Positions 1-7,248 of a stretch of DNA of 17,993 bases are shown in pieces. Within the stretch, counting starts at the first letter, position 1; the number at the start of each line of letters is the position of its first letter. Under the pieces are notes generated by a model. The model was not told the origin of the DNA. It ran no database searches and saw only the letters and a list, made by a program, of their open reading frames with translations. This DNA is from JAGWAC01 sp038046265 (GTDB lineage: Archaea; Nanobdellota; Nanobdellia; SCGC-AAA011-G17; JACPIM01): NCBI GenBank assembly GCA_038046265.1, contig JBBSWN010000014.1:1-17993 (forward strand), in the 5' to 3' direction. Position numbers and translations under genes: made by a program.

Positions 1-2611
1 CTAGATCATAAACTTTTCCAGGCTCACAGCAGATACCATCTCCTTGAGTTCCATCATTATTTTTGTCATTATTCCAGCTGCATCTTGCCAAAAAACAGCT
101 TGCTTGAGTCTGGCAAATAGGATTTTCACAACCTAATAAATTGCAATTTTTTGGCTTGCAGCAAAGTTTTTTTGTATAGGCACCGCATAATCCAACATGC
201 GCATTACTGTCTCCAGAAACAGAAGCAACACAAGTTTCATCTGTATTACAGTTGTTTTTGTAACTGCATGCTAAATCATTAGAGCATACATTATTTGGAT
301 TTAAACCTCCAAGATCTGGTTCCACTTTTAACTTGCAGCAATATAAGCTGTTAAATCTGGCTGAAGCATCACTAGTTCCTTCTTGAACTTTTGATCCGCA
401 TACAGCCTCATCTGAATTACACATAAAAGAAGCCCCATTCCCGCCAGAAATTTCTCTTTTTGTTGAACTATCAAAAAGTTTTGTAATTGCTGTTGCTGGT
501 GAAGCAATTTGAGTTGAACAGCAGTAAAGTTTTTGAAATACAACTCCACTAAATCTATCACCAGTTTTCGCTCCGCATGCAACTTCATTTTGATTGCACA
601 AAAATTGTTCTCCTGATCTAGTACTTTCAATAATTCTTTTAGATCCAGAGTTTACATTTATTCCATTAAGTCTGCAGCATTTAACTTTATCAATAACAGG
701 AACTAAAAGATTCGTGTTTATGTTTTCAGCTCCGCATATTGCTTCATTTTGTCCGCATAAAACATCTCCTCCTATTGTTGTTGTGGTATAAGAACCAGTA
801 AAACTTCCAAGACTATATGGGCTTAATGTACCTGTTTCTGAAACGTGTGCATTAGTGTCAGCACTTAAACTTATAATTAAATCGCTTCCATCAGCATTGC
901 ATGTTCTGTCTAAAATTTTTGTTCCTTCTACACATGCTCTTAAAGTGTAGTCATTTTTATTGTATAAAGAAGCATGGGCATTTGAAGTTCCGCTCATTTT
1001 AAATAAAGTCTGGTCATCAGAGCATATTCCAGTTGATATTATTCCTGTACCAGTTCCTGATCCGCCAGTGCTTGTTCCCCCGCCAGTTGTTGCAGTAGTT
1101 CCTCCAAGAGAATTATAAAGGCTTAAAATTTCTGCACTGCTCAAAGCTCTTCCATAAATATGTAATTCATCTATTAAACCATTAAAAAAACCAAGGCTGA
1201 TTCCATTTGTATTTGAAATCTGGCCATTAGCTGGTTCAGTTACTGTGTTTACAAGATTTCCTGTTTCATCATACACAAAACCGCTGAATCCAGTAGTAGC
1301 AGTATCATATTTTACAGCAACAAAATACCATTTGCTATAGTCTAATTGTGCTATTTCTTTTATAGTATTTGCATTAGTGATGAAATTCCAGTTAATGGAA
1401 TATTTATTGTCGCTTCTTTGATTTAAAGGATCAAATAAATAAACAAACTGCTGTCCGCCTGTTGTTAGGCTAAAAATATTATTTGTTTGGCCCTGAAGAT
1501 TGGGATTTACCTTTATCCAAAAAGCAACAGTGAACTTATCTTTTGGTATTGGAAAAGTGGAAATCAGATTTCCAGCTACACTAAACTCAACTGCCGAACT
1601 TAATTTTCCATTTCGTCCATAAAAAATCCCGCCCTGGCTTGTTTGCATATTTTTTGGAGTTATAGAACTGTCTTGTGGTGGACCGATAGTTTCATCCATG
1701 TGAAGTCTTAGTAATAAATCTCCAGTTGAAACTGTTGTTCCAGCTCCACTAGTTCCTCCTGTTGTAGTGCTTGTTCCTCCACTGCTAGTTGTTGTTTGAC
1801 TCGGTTTACAAATATAGTTCGTATTATCACTCCATTGGGGGTCATTTATTTCATGAATTAATACACAATCTTTTCCAGCAATATTTCCATCATTTACCCA
1901 ACTTAATCCTCTGTCTGTAGGAGTGCAAAGAAAATTATTTCCCCAAGCATTAAATTGTAAAGCTGGAGGCTCATTAGGTTCTGTAATCTGTACGCATGTT
2001 TTCCCAGAAATAGCTCCGCTGTTTGACCATTGTAAACCAACATTAGTAGAAGTGCAAAGAAAATTATTTCCCCAACCGCTACTTGCAAGTTCAAGAGGTT
2101 CATCAAAATTTACGCAAGTTTTCCCAGAAATAGCTCCGCTGTTTGACCATTGAAAATCTAAATCAGATACAACACTTGTTGTTGCTCCAGTTCCAGTTCC
2201 CCCAGTAGTTCCTCCAGCTCCTGTACTGCTGCTTTGAATAAAATTAGGTGATATTGATTGTGGTGAAGTCATAACTACTTGACAGCTTAATTGGCTTGCA
2301 GGACATCCCAGCCAAGTTTGTCCATTCCCAAGCCACCCATTAAAATTATACCCAGTTAAAGGAAAAGCATTCAATGTTAATGATGCCCCATGAGAAATAC
2401 TTTCTGAACAATCTGTTAATGTTCCTGACGTTGAAGTTCCACAGTTAATTACTAAGTTACCACCAGATCTTCCTTCTATATACCCTCCAGCAGGAGGAGA
2501 ACTAATTGACATAGCATACTTTACGTGAGAACCAAAAACAGGAGTAATAAATATTAATAAAAATAAAACTAGCAAAATTATTCTCTTTTTTAAAATAAAT
2601 TTCAAGTTCAT
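1..2611 (-). CDS. Secreted Cys-rich multidomain surface protein (LamG-like), C-terminus beyond the left edge
   Basis: The frame is open from the ATG at 2611 to the left edge, so at least 870 residues are present and the stop is outside the window. Residues 1-27 form a signal peptide (basic start, then a Leu/Ile core ending near VFG). Residues 38-124 resemble a bacterial-repeat/InlB-B-like module (NFNGW, paired Cys). After a Gly/Thr linker come three 40-43-aa repeats at 151-272 with the core QWSNSGAISGKTCV. Residues 299-502 are a LamG/concanavalin-like domain (LRLHMDE start, AFWIKV, WYFVAVKYD, DELHIYGRALS). The rest is Cys-rich: three motifs of the form C-x3-E-x2-CG...YCC/KCC and three NAH motifs (SNAHA, TNAHV, SNAHV). 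The ATG overlaps the stop of the upstream gene as ATGA, implying translational coupling. It is probably exported and surface-located, acting in adhesion or glycan/protein binding; the ligand is unknown. Confidence 0.85.
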   Translation of the reverse strand, partial: MNLKFILKKRIILLVLFLLIFITPVFGSHVKYAMSISSPPAGGYIEGRSGGNLVINCGTSTSGTLTDCSESISHGASLTLNAFPLTGYNFNGWLGNGQTWLGCPASQLSCQVVMTSPQSISPNFIQSSSTGAGGTTGGTGTGATTSVVSDLDFQWSNSGAISGKTCVNFDEPLELASSGWGNNFLCTSTNVGLQWSNSGAISGKTCVQITEPNEPPALQFNAWGNNFLCTPTDRGLSWVNDGNIAGKDCVLIHEINDPQWSDNTNYICKPSQTTTSSGGTSTTTGGTSGAGTTVSTGDLLLRLHMDETIGPPQDSSITPKNMQTSQGGIFYGRNGKLSSAVEFSVAGNLISTFPIPKDKFTVAFWIKVNPNLQGQTNNIFSLTTGGQQFVYLFDPLNQRSDNKYSINWNFITNANTIKEIAQLDYSKWYFVAVKYDTATTGFSGFVYDETGNLVNTVTEPANGQISNTNGISLGFFNGLIDELHIYGRALSSAEILSLYNSLGGTTATTGGGTSTGGSGTGTGIISTGICSDDQTLFKMSGTSNAHASLYNKNDYTLRACVEGTKILDRTCNADGSDLIISLSADTNAHVSETGTLSPYSLGSFTGSYTTTTIGGDVLCGQNEAICGAENINTNLLVPVIDKVKCCRLNGINVNSGSKRIIESTRSGEQFLCNQNEVACGAKTGDRFSGVVFQKLYCCSTQIASPATAITKLFDSSTKREISGGNGASFMCNSDEAVCGSKVQEGTSDASARFNSLYCCKLKVEPDLGGLNPNNVCSNDLACSYKNNCNTDETCVASVSGDSNAHVGLCGAYTKKLCCKPKNCNLLGCENPICQTQASCFLARCSWNNDKNNDGTQGDGICCEPGKVYDL
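1796..2161 (-). repeat. Three tandem 40-43-aa coding repeats in the surface protein
   Basis: Encoded residues 151-190, 191-233 and 234-272 repeat the pattern W-S-N-S-G-A-I-S-G-K-T-C-V ... E-P ... W-G-N-N-F-L-C. The first two are nearly identical at the DNA level: 1991-2032 and 2111-2152 match over 42 bp with one difference, and a second block near 1925-1945 recurs near 2054-2074. The third copy has diverged (WVNDGNIAGKDCV, NYIC). This points to recent duplication or gene conversion of the first two units. Each unit has two Cys that could form a disulfide. I do not recognise a named domain. Confidence 0.85.
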
Positions 2612-5600
2612 GTTCCAGTTCCGTCTCCAGAGTTTGTATTTGTGTTATCACTATTTCCAGTTGGAGCTCCAGTTAACCCATCTGTATTAGTTGCTGCACT
2701 TGATCCTCTATGCTGTTCTCTGCATCCTCTTGTGCATTGTCTTAGTTCTTGCTTGCAAATATTTATATCGTTAGTACATGTATTAAATCCAGTAATATAG
2801 CAGTTAACAACGCAGCTAAATAATTCATTTCCTCCAATTATTCTTCTGCTGCACCCACTGTCTTCTGAATCAGTTTTGTCATCATCATCATTATCAACGC
2901 CATCATTGCAGTTATTTCTATCAGGGGCTTCTCTTGGCCCTTCTTCACCAGTGCTAGTTAATGTACAACTTTGTGTAAATGCTTTTGAATCTGGCGTGCA
3001 GATTAATCCTGTTCTTTTTTGGCAAGTTTTTGTTTGAGTTCCTGATGTTCCAGATGTTGTTGTACAAGCACCCCAATTAATATTATCACAATTATAATCA
3101 GCATCAGTGCAAACATTGCTTGCAACTGTGCATGGTTGGGTAAATAATTTTTTATCATCTCCCTCAGGATCTTGGCAGTTCTGGTTTACCTTTGGACATT
3201 CTCTGTTTTGGGTTCCTGTACAATCGCTCCATATTGTTGTACAAGGTAAATAGTCATTGTTAGTGCAGCTTAATTGCTGTGTGCAGGCACTATTACAGTC
3301 CGTCAATGAGGAATAACTTCCAGTAGCATCTTGTGAACACTGGCCATTACTACACTTATATTTTGGAGCTGGTGTGCAGCCATTATTACAGCCTAAAGAG
3401 TTATATATTCCATTTAAATCAACAACACATTGTCCAGCAGAGTTGCATCCATATTTAACTGTAAAAGTAGCTGATATAATTAAATCAGAATTTAAATTAG
3501 TAATAGTGCAAATATTTCCAGTTGATTGGCAGCCTGTCCATGTAATACTAACTCCTTCTCCAGCATTGGCAGTTAAATGTAATGGATTACTGGCTGTTAC
3601 AGTACTGGAATCAAAAGAAGCAACACACACCCCTCCAACATTGCCGCAATTATTTATTCGTTCTCCTGAAGTACCAGCTCTTGAAGAACTTATTGTTCCT
3701 TCTCCATTTCCATCTTTAGTTACACTAATTCTTCTTAGAGGAGCAGTAATTACTGTACTTACTGTTCTCTCATCATTCATCGTAAGCTGGCAGGTATTTG
3801 AACTAACAGAGTCACATCCATTCCAAGTTATAGTTGAACCTGGTTCTATATTGGCACTTAAACTAAATTCACTTCCTAAATTATAATCTAATTCACAAAT
3901 TCCTGGGCAGGTTATTCCATTGCCAAAAATAGATCCAGTTGCTGGAGGTGTAACAGTTAATCTTTTTTTCACAGCATCAAAAACAGCAATTGCTATTTTA
4001 GGATCATTCATTTCAACTTCGCATCTTTCTGGGTTTGAATCTGAAACTCTTGTGCATCCTTCCCATCTGTTAAATATTGACCCTGTTTTTTCTTGAGCAT
4101 ACAAAACAACAGTGCTTCCAGTCTCAAAATCTCTTACACAGCTAAATACTCCATCTCCGCAATATGTTTCTGTCAGGCTGTCTGTATTTTGTGTAAATCC
4201 TTTCGGTTCAGACCTTACACTTCCTTTTCCATCTCCCTGTTTCAAGACAGTCAAAGTTCTGACAGCAGGAATTAAAACTCCGTTCAAACTTGTATAAAGA
4301 GATGCTACTTCGGGATCTGTCAAAGCATAATTATAATAATTAACTTCATCTATAACAAAGTCAACATCATTATTGCCAATTGTAAACTTATTGTCATCAT
4401 ATTTTATTGGTCCCGTAATTGCTGATGATCTTTTCTTGTTTCCATTCACAAATGTATTGATGTTAGTGCCGTCATATACAAGTGAAATAAAATTCCACTC
4501 TCCTAAGTTAACTGTTCTAACTTGGTTTTCAGACGGGAAGAAATTATATGTTATGTCTTTTGTTGACGTCTTAAAACTAAACTTTAAACCTACCTTGCCA
4601 TCGCTTCTTTCATCTAAAATAATTTTTGTCTCTCTACCAACATCAATTATGCTTTCTTCTCCATTAATTTCATTAATTTTAAGCCAGAAACCTAATGACA
4701 TTTGGTTGCTTGGCAAAGTAAAGCTTGTTGTAATCCTGTCATTATTTTTTAAGTTAATTGCTGAACTTACTTTTCCTGCTTCTCCAAATTTAGGACTCCC
4801 TGCTAAATTAATAGTTCTGCTGTTTCCAGAAGTGTCTCTTATTGGCTGTCCAGCCTCATCCATTTTTAATTGTAATACTGTCTGTCTCCCAGTAGTTCCA
4901 TCAGTTGTTGTCACACCACCACTAAGTTCGTTGATTAAATCCAAAATCTCTGATTCACTTAAAGCTTTGTCAAAAACATGATATTCATCTAGATATCCTC
5001 CCCCATTAAAATTCCCAACAACTATAGAATTGCTCTGAAGATCTAAATTTCCTTGAGCTTGTATTGTTTGCGGACTTCCCACAATATTTTTGCTTTCATC
5101 ATATAAGTAAAACTTTAGATATTGTTGGTCATAGATTGCTGCAACAAAATACCACTTATTTTTTTGAATTTCTCCAAAATTTCCCTGAAAAGAGGGATAG
5201 TCACCATTGCTTAATCTGACAGGGAAAAAGTAATTTAATATTCCTATATCTGATGTTTTTTTAGTAATCCCAATTTTCTGTCCTCTGAAATCGCTAATCT
5301 GTCTGCTTGTAGAAATAATATCCTGGTCAAATTTTATCCAGAAAGCTATAGTCAATTTCTCTGTTGCTCTTGAAATAGTGCCCCTGGCAATATTATACTT
5401 AAAATTTATTGCCTTATTTAACTTTCCAGCTTCACCATAAACAACTCCTCCACCGATCAAATTTGCATTGTTTCCAGAGCTATCTATGATACCTCCACTC
5501 AAGTCATCCATATGATACTGCGAAATTAGATTTTGATTGCTGACAACTTTTCCAGTAATTAAATTCCCTCTGTAAAAATCTTCATTTACATTTTGGAATT

Positions 5601-5688
5601 TTTCATTAAACTTGTCCAAAAAACTTTGTCCAAAAACTGGCACTGAAACTAGTAAAATTAATACTATAGAAACAAATAACTTATTCAT
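2608..5688 (-). CDS. Secreted multidomain surface protein with two LamG-like domains, bacterial repeats and TSP-like modules
   Basis: This 1026-aa protein starts at ATG 5688. A TTG one codon upstream is less likely, because AGAGGG lies 6 nt before the ATG. In order: signal peptide (1-20, ending VFG); LamG-like domain 1 (about 54-257; YHMDD, AFWIKF, WYFVAAIYD, DEYHVFDKALS); LamG-like domain 2 (about 271-470; LKMDEAG, LGFWLKI, WNFISLVYD, DEVNYYNYALT); three bacterial-repeat/InlB-B-like modules (about 478-570, 576-648, 652-744; RWEGC, TWNGC, TWTGC). Then two Cys modules of the form Y-x-C-x3-GxC...GxY (about 746-803), two thrombospondin-1-like stretches (about 811-912; WSDC, NWGAC), an Asp-rich CNDGVDNDDDDKTDSEDSGC calcium-type motif (927-946), a Cys-rich helix, and a Gly/Thr/Asn/Ser tail. 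No C-terminal membrane anchor is visible, so it is probably released or held by a partner. It is the first gene of an operon. Confidence 0.88.
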   Translation of the reverse strand: MNKLFVSIVLILLVSVPVFGQSFLDKFNEKFQNVNEDFYRGNLITGKVVSNQNLISQYHMDDLSGGIIDSSGNNANLIGGGVVYGEAGKLNKAINFKYNIARGTISRATEKLTIAFWIKFDQDIISTSRQISDFRGQKIGITKKTSDIGILNYFFPVRLSNGDYPSFQGNFGEIQKNKWYFVAAIYDQQYLKFYLYDESKNIVGSPQTIQAQGNLDLQSNSIVVGNFNGGGYLDEYHVFDKALSESEILDLINELSGGVTTTDGTTGRQTVLQLKMDEAGQPIRDTSGNSRTINLAGSPKFGEAGKVSSAINLKNNDRITTSFTLPSNQMSLGFWLKINEINGEESIIDVGRETKIILDERSDGKVGLKFSFKTSTKDITYNFFPSENQVRTVNLGEWNFISLVYDGTNINTFVNGNKKRSSAITGPIKYDDNKFTIGNNDVDFVIDEVNYYNYALTDPEVASLYTSLNGVLIPAVRTLTVLKQGDGKGSVRSEPKGFTQNTDSLTETYCGDGVFSCVRDFETGSTVVLYAQEKTGSIFNRWEGCTRVSDSNPERCEVEMNDPKIAIAVFDAVKKRLTVTPPATGSIFGNGITCPGICELDYNLGSEFSLSANIEPGSTITWNGCDSVSSNTCQLTMNDERTVSTVITAPLRRISVTKDGNGEGTISSSRAGTSGERINNCGNVGGVCVASFDSSTVTASNPLHLTANAGEGVSITWTGCQSTGNICTITNLNSDLIISATFTVKYGCNSAGQCVVDLNGIYNSLGCNNGCTPAPKYKCSNGQCSQDATGSYSSLTDCNSACTQQLSCTNNDYLPCTTIWSDCTGTQNRECPKVNQNCQDPEGDDKKLFTQPCTVASNVCTDADYNCDNINWGACTTTSGTSGTQTKTCQKRTGLICTPDSKAFTQSCTLTSTGEEGPREAPDRNNCNDGVDNDDDDKTDSEDSGCSRRIIGGNELFSCVVNCYITGFNTCTNDINICKQELRQCTRGCREQHRGSSAATNTDGLTGAPTGNSDNTNTNSGDGTGT

Positions 5689-5694
5689 CAAATT

Positions 5695-5740
5695 CCCTCT
5701 TTTAGTTGAATTAATTAAGTTAAAATATGTTTATATAGCT
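5695..5740 (-). promoter_or_regulatory. Promoter and Shine-Dalgarno of the surface-protein operon
   Basis: On the minus strand a TATA-type AGCTATATAAAC lies at 5729-5740. This predicts a start of transcription near 5709 and a leader of about 20 nt. The leader carries AGAGGG (5695-5700), 6 nt before ATG 5688, which supports the choice of start. Confidence 0.6.
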
Positions 5741-5811
5741 TTTGCTGATTGTTCAGTAAATCTTTTTTCTATTTTTTTCCGTGAGCGCTTTTTTTAAAAG
5801 GGTTCAAAAAG

Positions 5812-5820
5812 CTTTATATA
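5812..5820 (+). promoter_or_regulatory. TATA box for the gene at 5844
   Basis: CTTTATATA is preceded by an A-rich BRE-like AAAAAG and centred about 28 nt before the ATG. The mRNA is predicted to be leaderless or nearly so. It is divergent from the surface-protein operon promoter. Confidence 0.6.
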
Positions 5821-5843
5821 TAATCTAAATAATTGTTATTTTA

Positions 5844-6350
5844 ATGAGTATGAAGATTGACATCGTGGGTTCCGGCCCGTCATGGGTCCGAATTAGTTAT
5901 GTTGGTGCTTATAATTTTGACAAGTTCTATAGAGACATAATAAACTTTTTCAAGGCAAATGGCTATTTCTTTAATGAAAAAGTCCATATAGAGCTTGTAA
6001 GGCCGACAGGAAAAGACCATAAAATAGATTTTGTAGGCTCAAAAGAAGTTGATGATTATGCAAGATATTTAATGTCAATAGAAATCTGGGCATTGAGAAC
6101 ATCAAAATTATCTGCAAAAGAAGACCTCTATAAAGGAGAAATCCAGGTAAGGATAAAAGGCACAATGGAAATAGACTACAAGAACAAATTTGAAAGATAC
6201 GGCGCAATTGGAAAAGTCATGAGAAGTTTTTATCATAAATATATTATTAAAAAAAGATTATGGACAAAATATGCTGCCGATGTTTACGTTGACACAAACG
6301 GCATGATAGCAAACATAAAGCAAAATCTTGGATTAATTACTCAATATTAA
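5844..6350 (+). CDS. Unknown conserved-looking 168-aa protein
   Basis: The 168-aa soluble protein has no signal peptide or membrane segment. The sequence alternates beta-like segments (KIDIVGSGPSWVRISYVGAY; KVHIELVRPTG; EIQVRIKGTMEIDY) with basic helices (near 125-150, rich in Lys, Arg and Tyr). The start is fixed by a TATA box about 28 nt upstream; a second in-frame ATG two codons later is an alternative. Codon use matches the neighbours, and the well-formed promoter argues for a real, expressed gene. I do not recognise the family; basic character and mixed alpha/beta make-up leave nucleic-acid or membrane-surface binding open, without proof. The stop codon overlaps that of the convergent PIN-domain gene by 4 nt. 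Confidence 0.8.
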   Translation: MSMKIDIVGSGPSWVRISYVGAYNFDKFYRDIINFFKANGYFFNEKVHIELVRPTGKDHKIDFVGSKEVDDYARYLMSIEIWALRTSKLSAKEDLYKGEIQVRIKGTMEIDYKNKFERYGAIGKVMRSFYHKYIIKKRLWTKYAADVYVDTNGMIANIKQNLGLITQY

Positions 6351-6736
6351 TAACTAATTATTTTTAAGTTTTTTATTTTTGAAAAGTCTTTTACATTTCT
6401 GGTTATTATTTTGTCACAACCGTTATTCAATAAAACCGCTGCAATTAAGCAGTCATTTTGATCTATTTCATTTCCATTTTTAATTAAACTAGAAAAAATC
6501 GCAGCCCCCTTTAAACCAAAACCTGTAGAATCCAAAATATCTAATGATTCAAAGAAATCATTTGTTTTTTGTTCCTCATCATCTTTTTTATTTTTGTTGA
6601 GAAATAAACCATTAAAAATCTCAAAAATGTTAATTTCTGTAGTTACCAGCTCGTTTTTGTATTTTTCAACAATATTAATTGCAGCTTCCTTTCCTCTTAG
6701 GAAGTCTATAATGCAGTCAGAATCAATACTTATCAT
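6347..6736 (-). CDS. vapC: PIN-domain ribonuclease toxin, VapC-like
   Basis: The 129-aa PIN-domain protein matches the usual VapC length. The expected acidic residues are visible: Asp5/Asp7 in the first strand (ISIDSDCIIDFLRG), Glu34 in TTEINIFE, Asp95 in the IDQNDCLIAA helix start, and the TRNVKDF motif (114-118) with Asp117. Such proteins are Mg-dependent RNases that cleave tRNA or rRNA when free of antitoxin; the target here cannot be read from sequence. Its ATG lies 14 nt inside the end of the upstream antitoxin gene, the usual coupling in type II toxin-antitoxin pairs. The residues 45-60 loop is Lys/Asp/Glu-rich. Confidence 0.88.
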   Translation of the reverse strand: MISIDSDCIIDFLRGKEAAINIVEKYKNELVTTEINIFEIFNGLFLNKNKKDDEEQKTNDFFESLDILDSTGFGLKGAAIFSSLIKNGNEIDQNDCLIAAVLLNNGCDKIITRNVKDFSKIKNLKIISY

Positions 6737-6971
6737 CTTTTATTTTCCTTAATAAATCGCTTGTAGCTTTTTTTCTAAATTTTATAATGTTTTCTTTCAC
6801 TTCCTCTATTTCTTCATCATCTTTATTTTTCCATATACCGGCAAATTCCATAATGTCTTTTTTCTTTTCAGCTATTCTTCTAATTACACTTGAAAAACTC
6901 TCACCCTTTCGCCTGTTCCTAACTAATAAATCATAGGCATCATCCATTATAGATATTGTTTTTGTTCCCAT
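6723..6971 (-). CDS. vapB: VapB-like antitoxin
   Basis: The 82-aa protein begins MGTKTISIMDDAYDLL. I chose ATG 6971 because a TATA box is centred about 25 nt upstream and family homology begins there; a longer frame to 7070 would only translate the promoter and tandem-repeat DNA. The N-terminus (1-35, TISIMDDAYDLL..RRKGESFSSVIRRI) fits archaeal VapB antitoxins (DUF217-type or ribbon-helix-helix-like DNA-binding), and the charged C-terminus (45-82) should wrap the toxin. A perfect 20-bp palindrome overlaps the promoter and is a natural autoregulatory operator. The gene overlaps the PIN toxin gene by 14 nt. Confidence 0.82.
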   Translation of the reverse strand: MGTKTISIMDDAYDLLVRNRRKGESFSSVIRRIAEKKKDIMEFAGIWKNKDDEEIEEVKENIIKFRKKATSDLLRKIKDDKY

Positions 6972-6979
6972 ACACATAC

Positions 6980-6999
6980 ATATATGTGTACACATATAT
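6980..6999. promoter_or_regulatory. Perfect 20-bp palindrome overlapping the vapBC TATA box
   Basis: ATATATGTGTACACATATAT is its own reverse complement over 20 bp. Its distal half coincides with the minus-strand TATA element (TTTATATATG, about 6992-7002), about 25 nt before ATG 6971. A dimeric antitoxin bound here would block TBP. The site and overlap are seen; the regulator assignment is inferred from toxin-antitoxin autoregulation. Confidence 0.75.
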
Positions 7000-7000
7000 A

Positions 7001-7241
7001 AAACTTTTGATTGTTTTTGCTTAAGCTTTTTTTCAAACTTTTGATTGTTTTTGCTTAAGCTTTTTTTCAAACTTTTGATTGTTTTTGCTNNNNNNNNNNN
7101 NNNNNNNNNNNNNNNNNNNNNNNNNNNNNNNNNNNNNNNNNNNNNNNNNNNNNNNNNNNNNNNNNNNNNNNNNNNNNNNNNNNNNNNNNTTGCTTAAGCT
7201 TTTTTTCAAACTTTTGATTGTTTTTGCTTAAGCTTTTTTTC
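7001..7241. repeat. 34-bp tandem repeat array containing a sequencing gap
   Basis: The head-to-tail unit AAACTTTTGATTGTTTTTGC + TTAAGCTTTTTTTC (34 bp) occurs as full copies at 7001-7034 and 7035-7068 and a truncated copy at 7069-7089. After the gap come a truncated copy at 7190-7207 and a full copy at 7208-7241. All visible copies agree. Each contains the palindrome GCTTAAGC and a run of seven T. There are no spacers, so it is not a CRISPR array. Because 34 is not a multiple of 3, open frames across it are chance products. True copy number is unknown. Confidence 0.95.
7090..7189. other. Assembly gap of 100 N
   Basis: Exactly 100 unknown bases lie inside the tandem repeat array. This is the usual placeholder for a scaffold gap of unknown size, so the real distance between the CBS gene and the vapBC promoter is not known. 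Confidence 0.97.
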
Positions 7242-7248
7242 AAAAAGC

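Noticed and set aside
328..2153. Short frames on both strands inside the second surface-protein gene (328-630, 594-791, 1903-2106, 1923-2153)
   Set aside because: They are out of frame with the open frame from 2611 to the left edge. The repeated look of the frames near 1903-2153 comes from the coding repeats.
3374..4981. Plus-strand open frames of 170 and 202 aa inside the first surface-protein gene
   Set aside because: They are antisense to a continuous 1026-aa frame with a signal peptide and recognisable domains; their composition is that of reverse-complement reading.
5689..5691. TTG start one codon before the ATG of the first surface protein
   Set aside because: The AGAGGG to ATG spacing of 6 nt is normal; the TTG would be only 3 nt away, and ATG is used by the neighbours.
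6972..7070. N-terminal extension of the antitoxin to an ATG at 7070
   Set aside because: The extra residues come from the repeat array, TATA box and palindrome. The TATA box predicts a start at 6971, where family similarity also begins.
7001..7241. CRISPR array
   Set aside because: Repeats are directly head to tail with no spacers, and no cas gene is present.
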